Source: Mycobacteroides sp. LB1
Lineage (GTDB): Bacteria > Actinomycetota > Actinomycetes > Mycobacteriales > Mycobacteriaceae
Length of the DNA stretch: 64,000 nucleotides
Direction: 5' to 3'
Assembly: GCF_013449725.1 (NCBI RefSeq)
Contig: NZ_JACCFF010000001.1
Span: 1,798,001 to 1,862,000, forward strand
This document shows, one piece after another, positions 8,963 to 17,730 of the stretch (position 1 is its first letter; every line of letters begins with the position of its first letter). Made by a program: the position numbers and the translations under genes. Below the pieces are notes generated by a model. It was not told the origin of the DNA. It made no database searches and saw nothing but the letters and a program-made list of their open reading frames with translations.

Positions 8963-10032
8963 CTGACGGCGGCCATCGCGAAGCCGAATATCAGGGTGAG
9001 GATCAGCACCAGCGGGAAGTGACCGCTGAACGGAAACCTCCCGATGACGGTGAAGACCATGTTCAACGCGGCCAGATGCCAGATGAAAAGGCCGTACGAC
9101 CAACGTCCCAAGGTCACCATGAGCGGGCTGCCCAGCACGCGGTGTCCGGTGCCGGGGGCATCCAGGGTCAGCGGCATGAGCAGCGCCCAGGCCAGCGTCG
9201 CACCCATCGCAATCTTGATGGCGTACTGGTGCGGCGGTGCCTGTATCAGCCCTTCCGGCCCGGCCAGCGGTGATGCCGCCACTGCGAACGCCACGAGGGC
9301 GACGCCCGCGAGCAGTACCCGGCGGCGGGCCAAACGCAGTGTCCAGGCGGGTGGGGCGGCGCTCCACTCGGCCAGCAGCATGCCCGCGACGAACCACGAG
9401 AAGAAGGCGGGCGGCCATGTCAGCGGATTGATACCGACGGCGGTGTGGAAGGGGATGAACGACCAACCCAGGCTGGCCACCCCGGCCATCAGCAGCACCG
9501 GGGCACGCCACCGGACCGGCATCCGCCGCACGAGGAGCGCGATAATGGGCAGCGCCAGATAGAACGCGACCTCCACCGCCAGGCTCCACATCTGCGTCAG
9601 ACCCGCCGTCAGTGTTAGCGGGATATACAGCTGCGTGAGCGTCAGGTTGGCCAGCCAGACGATTCCGCGGGCTCCCGCCGCGTCCGGCAACAGCAACAGG
9701 ACCACGAAAACAGCGGCCAGGTAGGCCGGAACGATACGAACGAACCGCGACGCCAAGTACCGGCCGGTGGAAGCGGGCGCGGGCCCGCCGTGCGCTGCCA
9801 GTGCATGGGGCCGCCACAACAGGAATCCCGATAGCGCGAAGAACACGGCCACAGCCAGGTCGAAGCGACCCAGAATGCGGCCGTCGACGCCACCGTTGTG
9901 GCCCGTCTGGAACGCGGTGTGCGTGACCACAACCCCCATCGCGGCACAGGCACGCATACCTTCCAACGCAGGTACGAAGCCCCGCGCATGGACGGCCGAG
10001 CCGGCCGGAGCCGATGACTGCGCTGTTGTCAC
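8833..10032 (-). CDS. Integral membrane acyltransferase, AT3 family (Rv0228-like)
   Basis: 399 residues with about ten predicted helices. The N terminus has the acyltransferase_3 pattern FVPALEGMRACAAMGVVVTH, where the histidine is the conserved catalytic-region residue, followed by AVFFALSGFLLWRP. AT3 proteins O-acylate exported glycans or lipids using cytoplasmic acyl donors; mycobacterial relatives include the arabinan succinyltransferase SucT, but this gene corresponds better by position and neighbours to Rv0228. The start is GTG at 10032. The C terminus (RRFQKRRNGTREG and a polar tail) is encoded inside the aftD reading frame on the opposite strand. It is divergent from the pgfA gene. 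The substrate is not known; an envelope arabinan or glycolipid is inferred from context. Confidence 0.88.
   Translation of the reverse strand: MTTAQSSAPAGSAVHARGFVPALEGMRACAAMGVVVTHTAFQTGHNGGVDGRILGRFDLAVAVFFALSGFLLWRPHALAAHGGPAPASTGRYLASRFVRIVPAYLAAVFVVLLLLPDAAGARGIVWLANLTLTQLYIPLTLTAGLTQMWSLAVEVAFYLALPIIALLVRRMPVRWRAPVLLMAGVASLGWSFIPFHTAVGINPLTWPPAFFSWFVAGMLLAEWSAAPPAWTLRLARRRVLLAGVALVAFAVAASPLAGPEGLIQAPPHQYAIKIAMGATLAWALLMPLTLDAPGTGHRVLGSPLMVTLGRWSYGLFIWHLAALNMVFTVIGRFPFSGHFPLVLILTLIFGFAMAAVSYALVESPSREALRRFQKRRNGTREGNRTAATDTVVTEMSASN
8901..8930. terminator. Hairpin inside the aftD/AT3 tail overlap
   Basis: Arms 8901-8910 and 8921-8930 (CGTTGCGCCG / CGCCGCAACG) pair in 9 of 10 positions around a TTTTTGGAAG loop. 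It lies inside both reading frames, near the ends of aftD and the acyltransferase. Confidence 0.3.
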
Positions 10033-10246
10033 CCCGCCGAGGGTACGGTTCTAAGTCGATCCGGCGGCATTTGACCAGAACCTGAACCCTGAATCCGTAC
10101 GATCGCCAAATGACCACCCTGCGGCGGCGGCTGTTAGGGTCAAACAGATTTGCCCTGGGCATGACATGCCGTCAAGCACGGGGTTACTGCACGTTAAGGA
10201 GGGTTCGGCGACCGATGAGCCGCTTGCGCAAAGAGGGTCAGCAGCC

Positions 10247-11428
10247 GTGAACCGCGGAGTCATGATGCGTATCGCAGCGTGCGGGCTGCTGGGACTCGGT
10301 TCGGCTCTCATCATCGCCGCCCTGTTGCTCGGTACCTACACCAGCAACCGGCTTGCGAAGATTCCGCTCGACTGGGACGCCACATTGGTGAGCGAGGGCA
10401 AGGGCCGTGCCCTGGATCCCGCGTCGCTGTCCGGCCAAAAGTTCGTGACGGATCCCGATAGGCCGCTGGCACTGCAGGAACAGATCAGCACCGTTAGCCC
10501 TGCCGACGCCACGAAGGTCGGCCTGCAGGCCGGTATCACCCTGAGGCGGACCGACAAGCAGGGCGACGCCGGGCTGATCCTCGCCACCGTCGACACCGTC
10601 ACCGTGGACCGTCACTCCGCCGAGGCCATCGCCAGCGATGACAACCCGGGTGGCAGTGTGCAGAAGCCGCGCGCCATCGAGGACGAGACACCGCCGACCA
10701 CCATTGCGCTCAAGCACGAGGGGTTGAGCTATCGGTTCCCCTTCGACACCGAGAAGAAGACGTATCAGTACTTCGACGTGATCGCGCAGAAGGCGTTCGA
10801 CGCCAACTACACCGGCGAAGAGGATGTCAACGGACTCACCGCGTATCACTTCACCCAGAACGTGGGCTACGACGCCAACGGCAAGCTGGTGGAGCCGGTC
10901 GCGTACCCGTCGCTATACGACAAGGACGAGGACGGCAAGGTGACGGCCCGCGCTTCGCAGTGGGGCGTCGAGGCCGAGCACGAAGACGAAGAGATCACCA
11001 TGACCCGCTATTACGCGGCGCAGCGCGAGTTCTGGGTCGACCCGGTCAGCGGGATCATCGTCAAGAGCAAACAGCATGCGATGCAGTACTACTCACGCGA
11101 TGCGGTCAAGCCCGAGGTCACGATGGTTGACTACACGGTGCAGTCTAATGACGAGACCGTCGAGAACCAGGTGAAGGCGGCTCGCAATACGCGCGACAGC
11201 CTGTCGATCTGGTCGAACATCTTGCCTATCACCTTCGCCGCCCTGGGCGTCGTTGCACTGGTCGGTGGCGGCCTGCTCGGCTCGTTCAGCCTGCGGGCCG
11301 AGTCGGCGCTGATCGATCCTGGGCTCGACACGGTCGACCATGGTTTCTTCGGCCGTCGTGGCCCGGAGAAACCGTCCGCCAGCGAGGCGGACACCGACAA
11401 GTTCCCGTCTCCTCGAAACCACCTCTAG
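10247..11428 (+). CDS. pgfA: DUF3068 protein, polar growth factor PgfA (Rv0227c-like)
   Basis: 393 residues from a GTG at 10247, preferred over longer frames because AGAGGG sits 9 nt upstream. There is an N-terminal helix (MMRIAACGLLGLGSALIIAA), a large extracytoplasmic beta-rich domain (residues about 35-330) and a second helix near 345-368 (LPITFAALGVVALVGGGLLG), the DUF3068 layout. The homologue in M. smegmatis (MSMEG_0317, PgfA) has been reported as an essential periplasmic protein that interacts with MmpL3 and binds trehalose monomycolate; that function is transferred by family and position. The following membrane protein starts 10 bp downstream, so an operon is likely. mmpL3 itself lies 19 kb to the right in this window. 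Confidence 0.88.
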   Translation: MNRGVMMRIAACGLLGLGSALIIAALLLGTYTSNRLAKIPLDWDATLVSEGKGRALDPASLSGQKFVTDPDRPLALQEQISTVSPADATKVGLQAGITLRRTDKQGDAGLILATVDTVTVDRHSAEAIASDDNPGGSVQKPRAIEDETPPTTIALKHEGLSYRFPFDTEKKTYQYFDVIAQKAFDANYTGEEDVNGLTAYHFTQNVGYDANGKLVEPVAYPSLYDKDEDGKVTARASQWGVEAEHEDEEITMTRYYAAQREFWVDPVSGIIVKSKQHAMQYYSRDAVKPEVTMVDYTVQSNDETVENQVKAARNTRDSLSIWSNILPITFAALGVVALVGGGLLGSFSLRAESALIDPGLDTVDHGFFGRRGPEKPSASEADTDKFPSPRNHL

Positions 11429-11438
11429 CCGGGACGTC

Positions 11439-13181
11439 TTGCGCCGCACCGGCCACTCGACCAGACGCTCTTCGCACAAGCGCGTCATCGTTGCACCGCT
11501 GTACGCACTGGTCTTGGCGGCGTCGATTACCGCGCCGCTGGCCGCACCGGGTTATCTGCTGATCCGCGACGCCGTCTCGACACCGCGGTCGTACCTGACC
11601 GATACGGCACTGGGGGTCACCGAAGCGGCGCCACGCGCCGTGCCCCAGGACTTCTTCATCGCGGTCATGACGGTGCTTGTCGACGGCGGAGTTCTCGTCA
11701 AGGCCCTTCTCGCGGTGGGCTTATGGCTTGCCGGTTGGGGAGCGGCGCGCCTGGCGGCCCGCCTGGTTCCGGCCGCCGGGGTCCCCGGCGAGCTAGTAGC
11801 GGCCACCATCGCGGTCTGGAATCCCTTTGTGGCCGAGCGGCTTCTACAGGGGCACTGGAGTCTGCTGGTCGGCTACGGCTGCCTGCCGTGGATCGCGTTG
11901 ACGGTCACCCGGCTGCGCTCGGCGACGGATGTCGGGGCATGGTGCATACTCGCGTTCTGGATCGCGCTGGCCGGGTTGACACCCACCGGTACGGTGCTCG
12001 CACTGATCGTCGGTATGGCTGCTATTGCCGCACCAGGCAACGGGACTGGTTGCTCCCGTAGACGATTGGCGGGCAGCGTGTCCATTGTCGCGATTCTGGC
12101 CGCGATGCCGTGGCTGGTGGCATCCGGGCTCGGAACCGCCATACCTGCGGGCGACGAGGCCGGTGTCCATGCCTTCGCGGCCCGCGCCGAACCGGGACTG
12201 AGCACACTCGGCAGCCTGGCCTCACTGGGCGGCATGTGGAATGCCTCGGCGGTACCCGCCTCACGCTCGACACTGTTCGCGCTGGCCTTCTCCGCGGTGC
12301 TGCTCATCGTGGTGGTGGTTGGAGTGACGGTCCTGTGGCGCACCCAAACGGCGTTCGGGTTGATCGGCATTGCCATTGCGGCCGTGGTTATTCCAACACT
12401 GCTGGCGACGGGGCCGGGTTTGACGCTGACCACCTGGCTCATCACCGAGGTGCCCGGGCTGGGCATACTGCGCGACGGCCAGAAATGGGTGGCATTGGCG
12501 ATGCCGGCGTACGCAGTAGCCGGTGCCGCTGCGGTGACCGCGCTGCGCGAAAGACCCTCTCAGTGGGTAGCGGCCGGGCTGGCGTGCGCGGCACTGGTAT
12601 TCACGCTGCCCGATCTGGCGTGGGGAGTCGGCGGCCGGGTGGAGTCGGTGACGTACCCCGCAGGATGGGGCGCGATCGCCGCCAAAATCAATGCCGAACC
12701 GCATCCGGTAGCCGTGCTGCCACCCGAGACCTTGCGGCAATACCCCTGGGGCCCTTCGTCGATCCCGGTATTGGATCCATTCCCCCGCTGGATCCGCGCG
12801 GACACGGTGACCAGCGGCGACCTCCGCGTTGACGGACAGGATGTGCGCGGGGACGGCGGCCGTGGACGTCGCGTCGCGGAGCTGTTACGCGCCGGGGCCG
12901 CGCCCCGCGAGTTGTCCGCCGAGGGCATCGGCTGGGTAGTGGTGCAGGCAAACACTCCTGGTGAACAAGGGCTTTCGTCGAGGACGCTGGCCCAGTTGGA
13001 ACCGGTGTACCGGGACGGCGATATCGCGCTTTACCGAGTACCTGGCCCGTGGGCACCAATTGCGGCCTCCCTGAGCCGCCGCATCGCTGTCATCGCCGCA
13101 CATCTGGTTTGGGTCACGCTCCTGCTGGCGGGCGGCGCCGCGGCCGTCACCGGGCTGCGGGAGCGCCGCCACCAGAGGTGA
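11439..13181 (+). CDS. Polytopic membrane protein, GT-C-like (Rv0226c-like)
   Basis: About 580 residues from a TTG at 11439, close to the 576 residues of Rv0226c; the frame opens further upstream but that part overlaps pgfA and is basic and non-hydrophobic. Ten or more hydrophobic segments run from residue 20 to about 410 (ALVLAASITAPLAAPGYLL, then many), with a periplasmic C-terminal portion (WGAIAAKINAEPHPVAVLPPETLRQYPW) and a last helix near the end. The fold pattern resembles GT-C transferases such as the AftD N-terminal half, but I see no decisive catalytic motif. It is co-directional with pgfA. Likely role in envelope polysaccharide or lipid-linked sugar handling; not demonstrated. Confidence 0.75.
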   Translation: MRRTGHSTRRSSHKRVIVAPLYALVLAASITAPLAAPGYLLIRDAVSTPRSYLTDTALGVTEAAPRAVPQDFFIAVMTVLVDGGVLVKALLAVGLWLAGWGAARLAARLVPAAGVPGELVAATIAVWNPFVAERLLQGHWSLLVGYGCLPWIALTVTRLRSATDVGAWCILAFWIALAGLTPTGTVLALIVGMAAIAAPGNGTGCSRRRLAGSVSIVAILAAMPWLVASGLGTAIPAGDEAGVHAFAARAEPGLSTLGSLASLGGMWNASAVPASRSTLFALAFSAVLLIVVVVGVTVLWRTQTAFGLIGIAIAAVVIPTLLATGPGLTLTTWLITEVPGLGILRDGQKWVALAMPAYAVAGAAAVTALRERPSQWVAAGLACAALVFTLPDLAWGVGGRVESVTYPAGWGAIAAKINAEPHPVAVLPPETLRQYPWGPSSIPVLDPFPRWIRADTVTSGDLRVDGQDVRGDGGRGRRVAELLRAGAAPRELSAEGIGWVVVQANTPGEQGLSSRTLAQLEPVYRDGDIALYRVPGPWAPIAASLSRRIAVIAAHLVWVTLLLAGGAAAVTGLRERRHQR

Positions 13182-13266
13182 AGCTGTAGTCGTCGAGATC
13201 GACCGTCCGCACCCGCATCGGGGCTACCCTCGCAGCCCGGCATCTCTCCGCGGACTGATCGGTACG

Positions 13267-14499
13267 TCAGGCGGGAACTTCGACGGGCGCAGCCACCACC
13301 GGCTCGTCACCGACAATCCCCGACACCGGGATGCCCAGCACCGCCGCCTTAAGCACGGTCCACACACCGGCCGCGCTGCGCTGCCACGATAGATCGGCAC
13401 AGCGAGCCCGCGCCGCCTCGCCCATTCGGTAACGAAGCTTGTTGTCCGCCAACAGCGTCGCAGTATGCCGGACAAACTCATCCTGGTCGCGCGCCAGCAG
13501 ACCGGTGATGCCGTCGGTGACCGAATCGGTAAGCCCACCGGAGGAGCGGTAGCCAATAGTGGGCACCCCATGCTGCGCAGCCTCGGTGACCGCCAGGCCC
13601 CAGCCCTCCTTGCGTGACGGCATCAGGTGCACCCAGGCACGTTGCAGCACTCGATGCTTGGCTTCCTCACCGAGGTACCCGTGGAATGTCACGGACTCTG
13701 AAATACCCAGCCGTGCAGCATGTCCCACCAGCGGATCCATCCACCAGCCATCTCCGACAACATCAAGATGCACATGGGGCACATGGTCACGCAGCAATGC
13801 GAGCGTGGTCAGTGCGTGCTCAATCTGCTTATGCGGCACCAAGCGCGAGAGCACCACGACTCGGGGCGTTTCACTGCGCACACCCTCCAGCGAGTCGACC
13901 ACCGACGGATCCGGTATCTGATCGATACCGTTGCGCACCACTGCAATCCGTCCGGGTTCCACACCGAGCGCCACCAAGTCGGACGCAGATGGCTGCGAGA
14001 CCGTCAAGTACTGATTGCGCCGATGCATCCGCGGAGACAACCGCGACTCCAGCCACCAGCCCAGCCTGCCGATGAGCTGGCCTGCCACCGGCCACTGCTC
14101 TCGGTGGCAGTGGTGTACCAGCATCACCACGGGCGCCGTCACCACGGTGCTGGCAAAAAAGGGGATGCCGTTCTGGGTATCGATGACGACATCGGGGCGC
14201 ACATCACGCAGCGCCCCCAGGCCGACGCGACTGGCCAGCAGCGACAGCAGTGCACGCGGGTACACCGTGAATCGCCCGCCGCCGCGCGAGATATGCACTC
14301 CGTTCGCCACCTCATGGCGGGGCGCGCCGGGGTAGGCGGCACATCGCAATGTCACCTTCACCCCGGATGCCGCCAGCTCCGCGCCGATGCGCTGCAGGTA
14401 GGTCTCGCTACCGCCGCCCTGCGGATGGTCGGTGTCACGCCAGCACAACATGAGGACCTCCCGCGGGAGGCCCGGCTGATCTGACACTTCGCTTAACAC
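13267..14499 (-). CDS. Glycosyltransferase family 4 (Rv0225-like)
   Basis: 410 residues of a GT-B fold enzyme. The N-terminal domain has the glycine-rich acceptor loop HPQGGGSETYLQRIG (25-39). The C-terminal domain has VVVLSRLVPHKQIEHAL (Arg219, Lys224, phosphate contacts) and the EX7E motif Glu298/Glu306 in KEGWGLAVTEAAQHG, typical of retaining GT4 enzymes using nucleotide sugars. It is soluble or peripheral: no clear helix. The start is GTG at 14499 (a GTG at 14487 is possible). It converges on the Rv0226c-like gene and is divergent from the methyltransferase, the arrangement of Rv0224c-Rv0226c. Acceptor unknown; envelope glycolipid or polysaccharide is inferred. Confidence 0.88.
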   Translation of the reverse strand: MLSEVSDQPGLPREVLMLCWRDTDHPQGGGSETYLQRIGAELAASGVKVTLRCAAYPGAPRHEVANGVHISRGGGRFTVYPRALLSLLASRVGLGALRDVRPDVVIDTQNGIPFFASTVVTAPVVMLVHHCHREQWPVAGQLIGRLGWWLESRLSPRMHRRNQYLTVSQPSASDLVALGVEPGRIAVVRNGIDQIPDPSVVDSLEGVRSETPRVVVLSRLVPHKQIEHALTTLALLRDHVPHVHLDVVGDGWWMDPLVGHAARLGISESVTFHGYLGEEAKHRVLQRAWVHLMPSRKEGWGLAVTEAAQHGVPTIGYRSSGGLTDSVTDGITGLLARDQDEFVRHTATLLADNKLRYRMGEAARARCADLSWQRSAAGVWTVLKAAVLGIPVSGIVGDEPVVAAPVEVPA

Positions 14500-14526
14500 C
14501 GCTAAGCACCCTAGGCCGTTAGGGTG
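14491..14526. promoter_or_regulatory. Two adjacent inverted repeats in the divergent GT4/methyltransferase region
   Basis: GCTTA (14491-14495) / TAAGC (14502-14506) is followed directly by CACCCTA (14507-14513) / TAGGGTG (14520-14526, spacer GGCCGT). The first overlaps the GT4 start codon; the second is 54 bp before the methyltransferase start. Confidence 0.4.
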
Positions 14527-14579
14527 GGCCTCCAGAAATTCCGTGTTCCGTAAATGAAGACCGAGCAGAACGAGAACCC

Positions 14580-15350
14580 GTGCCGGATATCACCGATCTG
14601 TTTGCGCATCGAGCCACTATTCGGCGTTCAGCCAGCCTGTTGGCCTCGTTTCGCTACGAGCAGAGTGCGCCAGAGCGGTTCTACGGTGCCGTGGCGCAGG
14701 ACACAGTTCACCTGGTCACCGATTTATGGCAACAGGCAACCGGCGACGGGTTGCAGGGCCGTACCGTGCTGGACGTCGGCGGCGGGCCCGGCTACTTCGC
14801 CTCGGCCTTCGCCGACGCCGGAGCCCGGTACCTGGGTGTCGAACCCGATCCACGGGAGATGCACGCAGCAGGAGACGGCATAAGGGACCCGCGCGCCGCA
14901 TATCTGCGGGCGTCCGGCATGGCTCTACCACTCGCCGACGCCAGTGTTGATATCTGCCTGTCCTCGAACGTCGCCGAGCATGTACCGGAGCCCTGGCGGC
15001 TCGGTGCGGAGATGCTGCGGGTCACTCGACCCGGAGGGCTGACGGTGTTGTCCTACACCGTCTGGCTCGGTCCCTTCGGCGGCCACGAAATGGGCCTGAC
15101 CCATTACTTCGGCGGCGCCCGCGCCGCCCGTTGGTACACCCGCAAGCACGGTCACCCGCCCAAGAACAACTACGGGTCGTCACTTTTCCCGGTATCGGCG
15201 CGCGACGGGCTTGAGTGGGCCCACGGAACAGGCGCATTGGTTGCCGCATTTCCCCGCTACCACCCCAAATGGGCATGGTGGATAGCCAAAGTTCCCGCTG
15301 TGCGGGAGGTTCTGGTGAGTAATCTGGTGCTTGTCCTGCGCCCCCACTGA
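14580..15350 (+). CDS. Class I SAM-dependent methyltransferase (Rv0224c-like)
   Basis: 256 residues from GTG at 14580. Motif I, VLDVGGGPGYFA, lies at about residues 63-74, and LPLADASVDICLSSNVAEHVPEPW is the post-II/IV region of a Methyltransf_11 domain. The HKYGHPPKNNYGSSLFP-type segment (here RKHGHPPKNNYGSSLF) is characteristic of the mycobacterial orthologues. No signal or membrane span. It shares an 80-bp divergent region with the glycosyltransferase, which contains two adjacent inverted repeats. The acceptor is unknown. Homologues sit in the same neighbourhood across mycobacteria. Confidence 0.88.
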   Translation: MPDITDLFAHRATIRRSASLLASFRYEQSAPERFYGAVAQDTVHLVTDLWQQATGDGLQGRTVLDVGGGPGYFASAFADAGARYLGVEPDPREMHAAGDGIRDPRAAYLRASGMALPLADASVDICLSSNVAEHVPEPWRLGAEMLRVTRPGGLTVLSYTVWLGPFGGHEMGLTHYFGGARAARWYTRKHGHPPKNNYGSSLFPVSARDGLEWAHGTGALVAAFPRYHPKWAWWIAKVPAVREVLVSNLVLVLRPH

Positions 15351-15395
15351 TTCCAGAATTGCAACAGGTTCCACTTCCCCTGACTGCCCGGTAGT

Positions 15396-15414
15396 GTTGC
15401 GTGCGTCACGCAAC
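15396..15414. promoter_or_regulatory. Palindromic operator candidate for the phosphotransferase-ALDH operon
   Basis: GTTGCGTGCGTCACGCAAC: perfect 8-nt arms (15396-15403, 15407-15414) around CGT, 32 nt upstream of the first start codon and overlapping a TAGTGT -10-like element. This is the geometry of TetR or GntR operators. No regulator gene is adjacent. Confidence 0.6.
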
Positions 15415-15445
15415 GAGGCGGACATGAAACGGAAGTCACGACACC

Positions 15446-16606
15446 TTGACTGAGCAGACAGCGACGCACGAGGACGTTGCACGCCCCGCGGAATCACAAC
15501 GCGACCCGGAAACCTTGCGCGGCGCACTTACCGACTGGATATCAGCCCAACTGCCGGCCGATGCCGCGCTCAGCGTGGACCACGCGGAGCTGCCCAGCGC
15601 CAACGGCATGTCCAGCGAGACGATCCTGGCCGATGCGCAATGGACCGAGAACGGCGAGCGCGCGGCCCACCGCCTGGTGATCAGAACGGCACCTCAGCCC
15701 GACTCGAGCCCGGTCTTCCCCACCTATGACATGCGCCGCCAGTTCGACGTGATGGACCAACTCGGCCAGCACTCCGAGGCCCTGGTTCCGCCGGTCAGGT
15801 GGTACTGCGACGACACCGCGGTGCTCGGCGGTGAGTTCTTCGTGATGGATCGGGTGGACGGCGAGGTACCGCCCGATCGCATGCCCTACACCTTCGGCTC
15901 CTGGGTGACCGAGGCCTCCGAGGCCGACCGTCGCAAGATGCAGCGGCTCACCGTGGATCAGCTCGCACGCATTCACACCGCGCCGGTGGAGAATTTCGCG
16001 TTTCTCAATGACGCCCGCGAGGACGAGACCGGTTTGGACGCCCATGTGCGCGGCACCCGGGAGCTCTACGAGTGGGTGCGCGGTGACGGGCCGACCATTC
16101 CGCTGATCGATCGCGGTTTCGACTGGCTACGTGAGAACTGGCCCCACGACTCCCTGCGAGCTAAAGATGTTGTCAGTTGGGGCGATTCGCGCCCGGGCAA
16201 CGTCATCTACCGTGATTTCGAACCGGTGGCACTGCTCGACTGGGAGATGGCAACCATCGGACCACGCGAGCTGGATCTGGGCTGGATCATCTTCCTGCAC
16301 AGGTTCTTCCAGGACTTGGCTGAAATCGCCGGACTGGCCGGATTACCCACGTTCTGCCGGCGCGAGGATATTGCCGCCGAGTACGCCGCGCTCACCGGAC
16401 ACCACGCCGCCGACCTGGATTTCTACACCGCCTACGCAGCATTGCAACACGCCATCATCATGGCACGAATCCAGATGCGCGCCATGGCATTCGGACAGGC
16501 ACAAATGCCCAAAGATCCCGACGACCTGATCCTGCATAGAGCCACACTGGAGAAGATGCTCGACGGAGCGTACTGGTCCCAGCTGGGAGAGGGGATCGGC
16601 GCATGA
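15446..16606 (+). CDS. Phosphotransferase-fold protein (APH/ACAD10-like)
   Basis: 386 residues, TTG start at 15446. The aminoglycoside-phosphotransferase/choline-kinase fold is recognised from the catalytic loop WGDSRPGN (Asp247) and the metal-binding VALLDWEMA segment followed by RELDLGWIIFLHRF. The usual His before Gly-Asp is Trp here, as in the family of mycobacterial FadE36-type proteins that sit with acyl-CoA enzymes; these are better regarded as kinases of small hydroxy compounds than antibiotic resistance enzymes. It is the first gene of an operon: the next gene overlaps it by 4 bp. A near-perfect palindrome 32 nt upstream and a nine-codon ORF overlapping the start are noted separately. 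Confidence 0.82.
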   Translation: MTEQTATHEDVARPAESQRDPETLRGALTDWISAQLPADAALSVDHAELPSANGMSSETILADAQWTENGERAAHRLVIRTAPQPDSSPVFPTYDMRRQFDVMDQLGQHSEALVPPVRWYCDDTAVLGGEFFVMDRVDGEVPPDRMPYTFGSWVTEASEADRRKMQRLTVDQLARIHTAPVENFAFLNDAREDETGLDAHVRGTRELYEWVRGDGPTIPLIDRGFDWLRENWPHDSLRAKDVVSWGDSRPGNVIYRDFEPVALLDWEMATIGPRELDLGWIIFLHRFFQDLAEIAGLAGLPTFCRREDIAAEYAALTGHHAADLDFYTAYAALQHAIIMARIQMRAMAFGQAQMPKDPDDLILHRATLEKMLDGAYWSQLGEGIGA

Positions 16607-17730
16607 GCCTTTCCGCGTTCGACGACTACCCGATCCATCAGATCGCCGATGTGATCCGGCATGTCGGAACCTCCGACCGAAACTTCTACGACCGCTACTA
16701 CTTCGGCTGCCACGGCGGGCAAGCCGACCTCCCCTATCTGATCACCGGGCTCGGGGTTTATCCCAATCTCGGGGTGACAGACGCATTCGCCTCAGTGCGC
16801 CACGGCGATGACATCGTGGTGTTCCGGGCATCCCGCGCGCTCGGGGCCGACCGCGCCGACCTCGCCGTCGGGCCCTACCGGATCGAGGTGCTGGAAGGCC
16901 TCAAGAAGATTCGGGTGGTTCTGGAGCCGGGCGATGATTACGACCTGAGCTTCGATATCACCTATACCGGGCACATCCCCGCCTCCCTGGAGCCGGGGCA
17001 CTATCAGCGCCAGCTGGGCCGGGTCATGTTCGACACCTCTCGTTTTGCCCAAACCGGCACCTGGGCAGGGCATCTGACAGTCGATGGGCAGCGGCACGAG
17101 CTCGACGGTGTGAACTGGTCGGGTAACCGCGATCGCTCCTGGGGCATCCGTCCGGTCGGCGAGGGTGAACCCGCCGGCCGCCGAGCCACGTTGGCGGGCG
17201 GCTTCTACTGGCTCTACAACGTGATCGATTTCCCCGAGTACTCGATCATCCTGATCAACCAGGAGAACGAAAAAGGCGACCGGGTCGTGTCCGGTGCGCG
17301 CCGAGTCTGGCGGGACCCGTCCCGTGAAGTCGAGGAGCTGCCCGCCGTCGAACACGACATCACGTTGATCCCGGGCACCCGCGAAGCGTCAGAAGCCACG
17401 CTACAGCTGGGCGATATCACGGTGAAGGCCGAGATCCTCCTGCCGCATTACTTCGGATTCGGTACCGGCTACGGCCTGGATCCCGATTGGCGGCACGGCA
17501 TGTGGCAGGGCGAGCAGGTGGTCCAAGGGAAGCGCTACAACGTCAAGGAGCTGGACCCGACGCTCAAGATGCTCTGCCCCGTGGACAACCTGGCCGCGTT
17601 CACGGCGACCGAGAACGGTGTCGAGGTGCACGGCACGGGGTTATTCGAATTTGGACCCATCGGCCCCCACGCTCCCTCCGGATTCACTGGATTTATTGAT
17701 ACACACCAAGAGAGAGACAGCGATTCATGA
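16603..17730 (+). CDS. DUF7064/DUF7065 lipocalin-like protein (CrtC/AttH-like)
   Basis: 375 residues, start ATG in the ATGA overlap with the preceding stop. It is soluble, without signal peptide, and largely beta. The motif NRDRSWGIRPVGE (about 180-192) is the signature RDxSWG(V/I)R of the hydroxyneurosporene synthase/AttH-like double-lipocalin group, and the N-terminal DDYPIHQIADVIRHVGTSDRNFYDRYYF region fits DUF7064/7065. Such proteins often bind or hydrate hydrophobic substrates, but the reaction here is unknown. It is sandwiched between a phosphotransferase and an aldehyde dehydrogenase with 4-bp overlaps on both sides, so the three products very likely act in one pathway. Confidence 0.7.
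   Translation: MSLSAFDDYPIHQIADVIRHVGTSDRNFYDRYYFGCHGGQADLPYLITGLGVYPNLGVTDAFASVRHGDDIVVFRASRALGADRADLAVGPYRIEVLEGLKKIRVVLEPGDDYDLSFDITYTGHIPASLEPGHYQRQLGRVMFDTSRFAQTGTWAGHLTVDGQRHELDGVNWSGNRDRSWGIRPVGEGEPAGRRATLAGGFYWLYNVIDFPEYSIILINQENEKGDRVVSGARRVWRDPSREVEELPAVEHDITLIPGTREASEATLQLGDITVKAEILLPHYFGFGTGYGLDPDWRHGMWQGEQVVQGKRYNVKELDPTLKMLCPVDNLAAFTATENGVEVHGTGLFEFGPIGPHAPSGFTGFIDTHQERDSDS

Noticed and set aside
10158-10170. GGCATGACATGCC palindrome before pgfA
   Set aside because: 6-nt arms with 1-nt spacer, too short and common in GC-rich DNA to call an operator.
15446-16606. Aminoglycoside phosphotransferase resistance gene
   Set aside because: The kinase-fold protein has Trp at the catalytic-loop His and sits in a catabolic operon; it belongs to the ACAD10/FadE36-like group.
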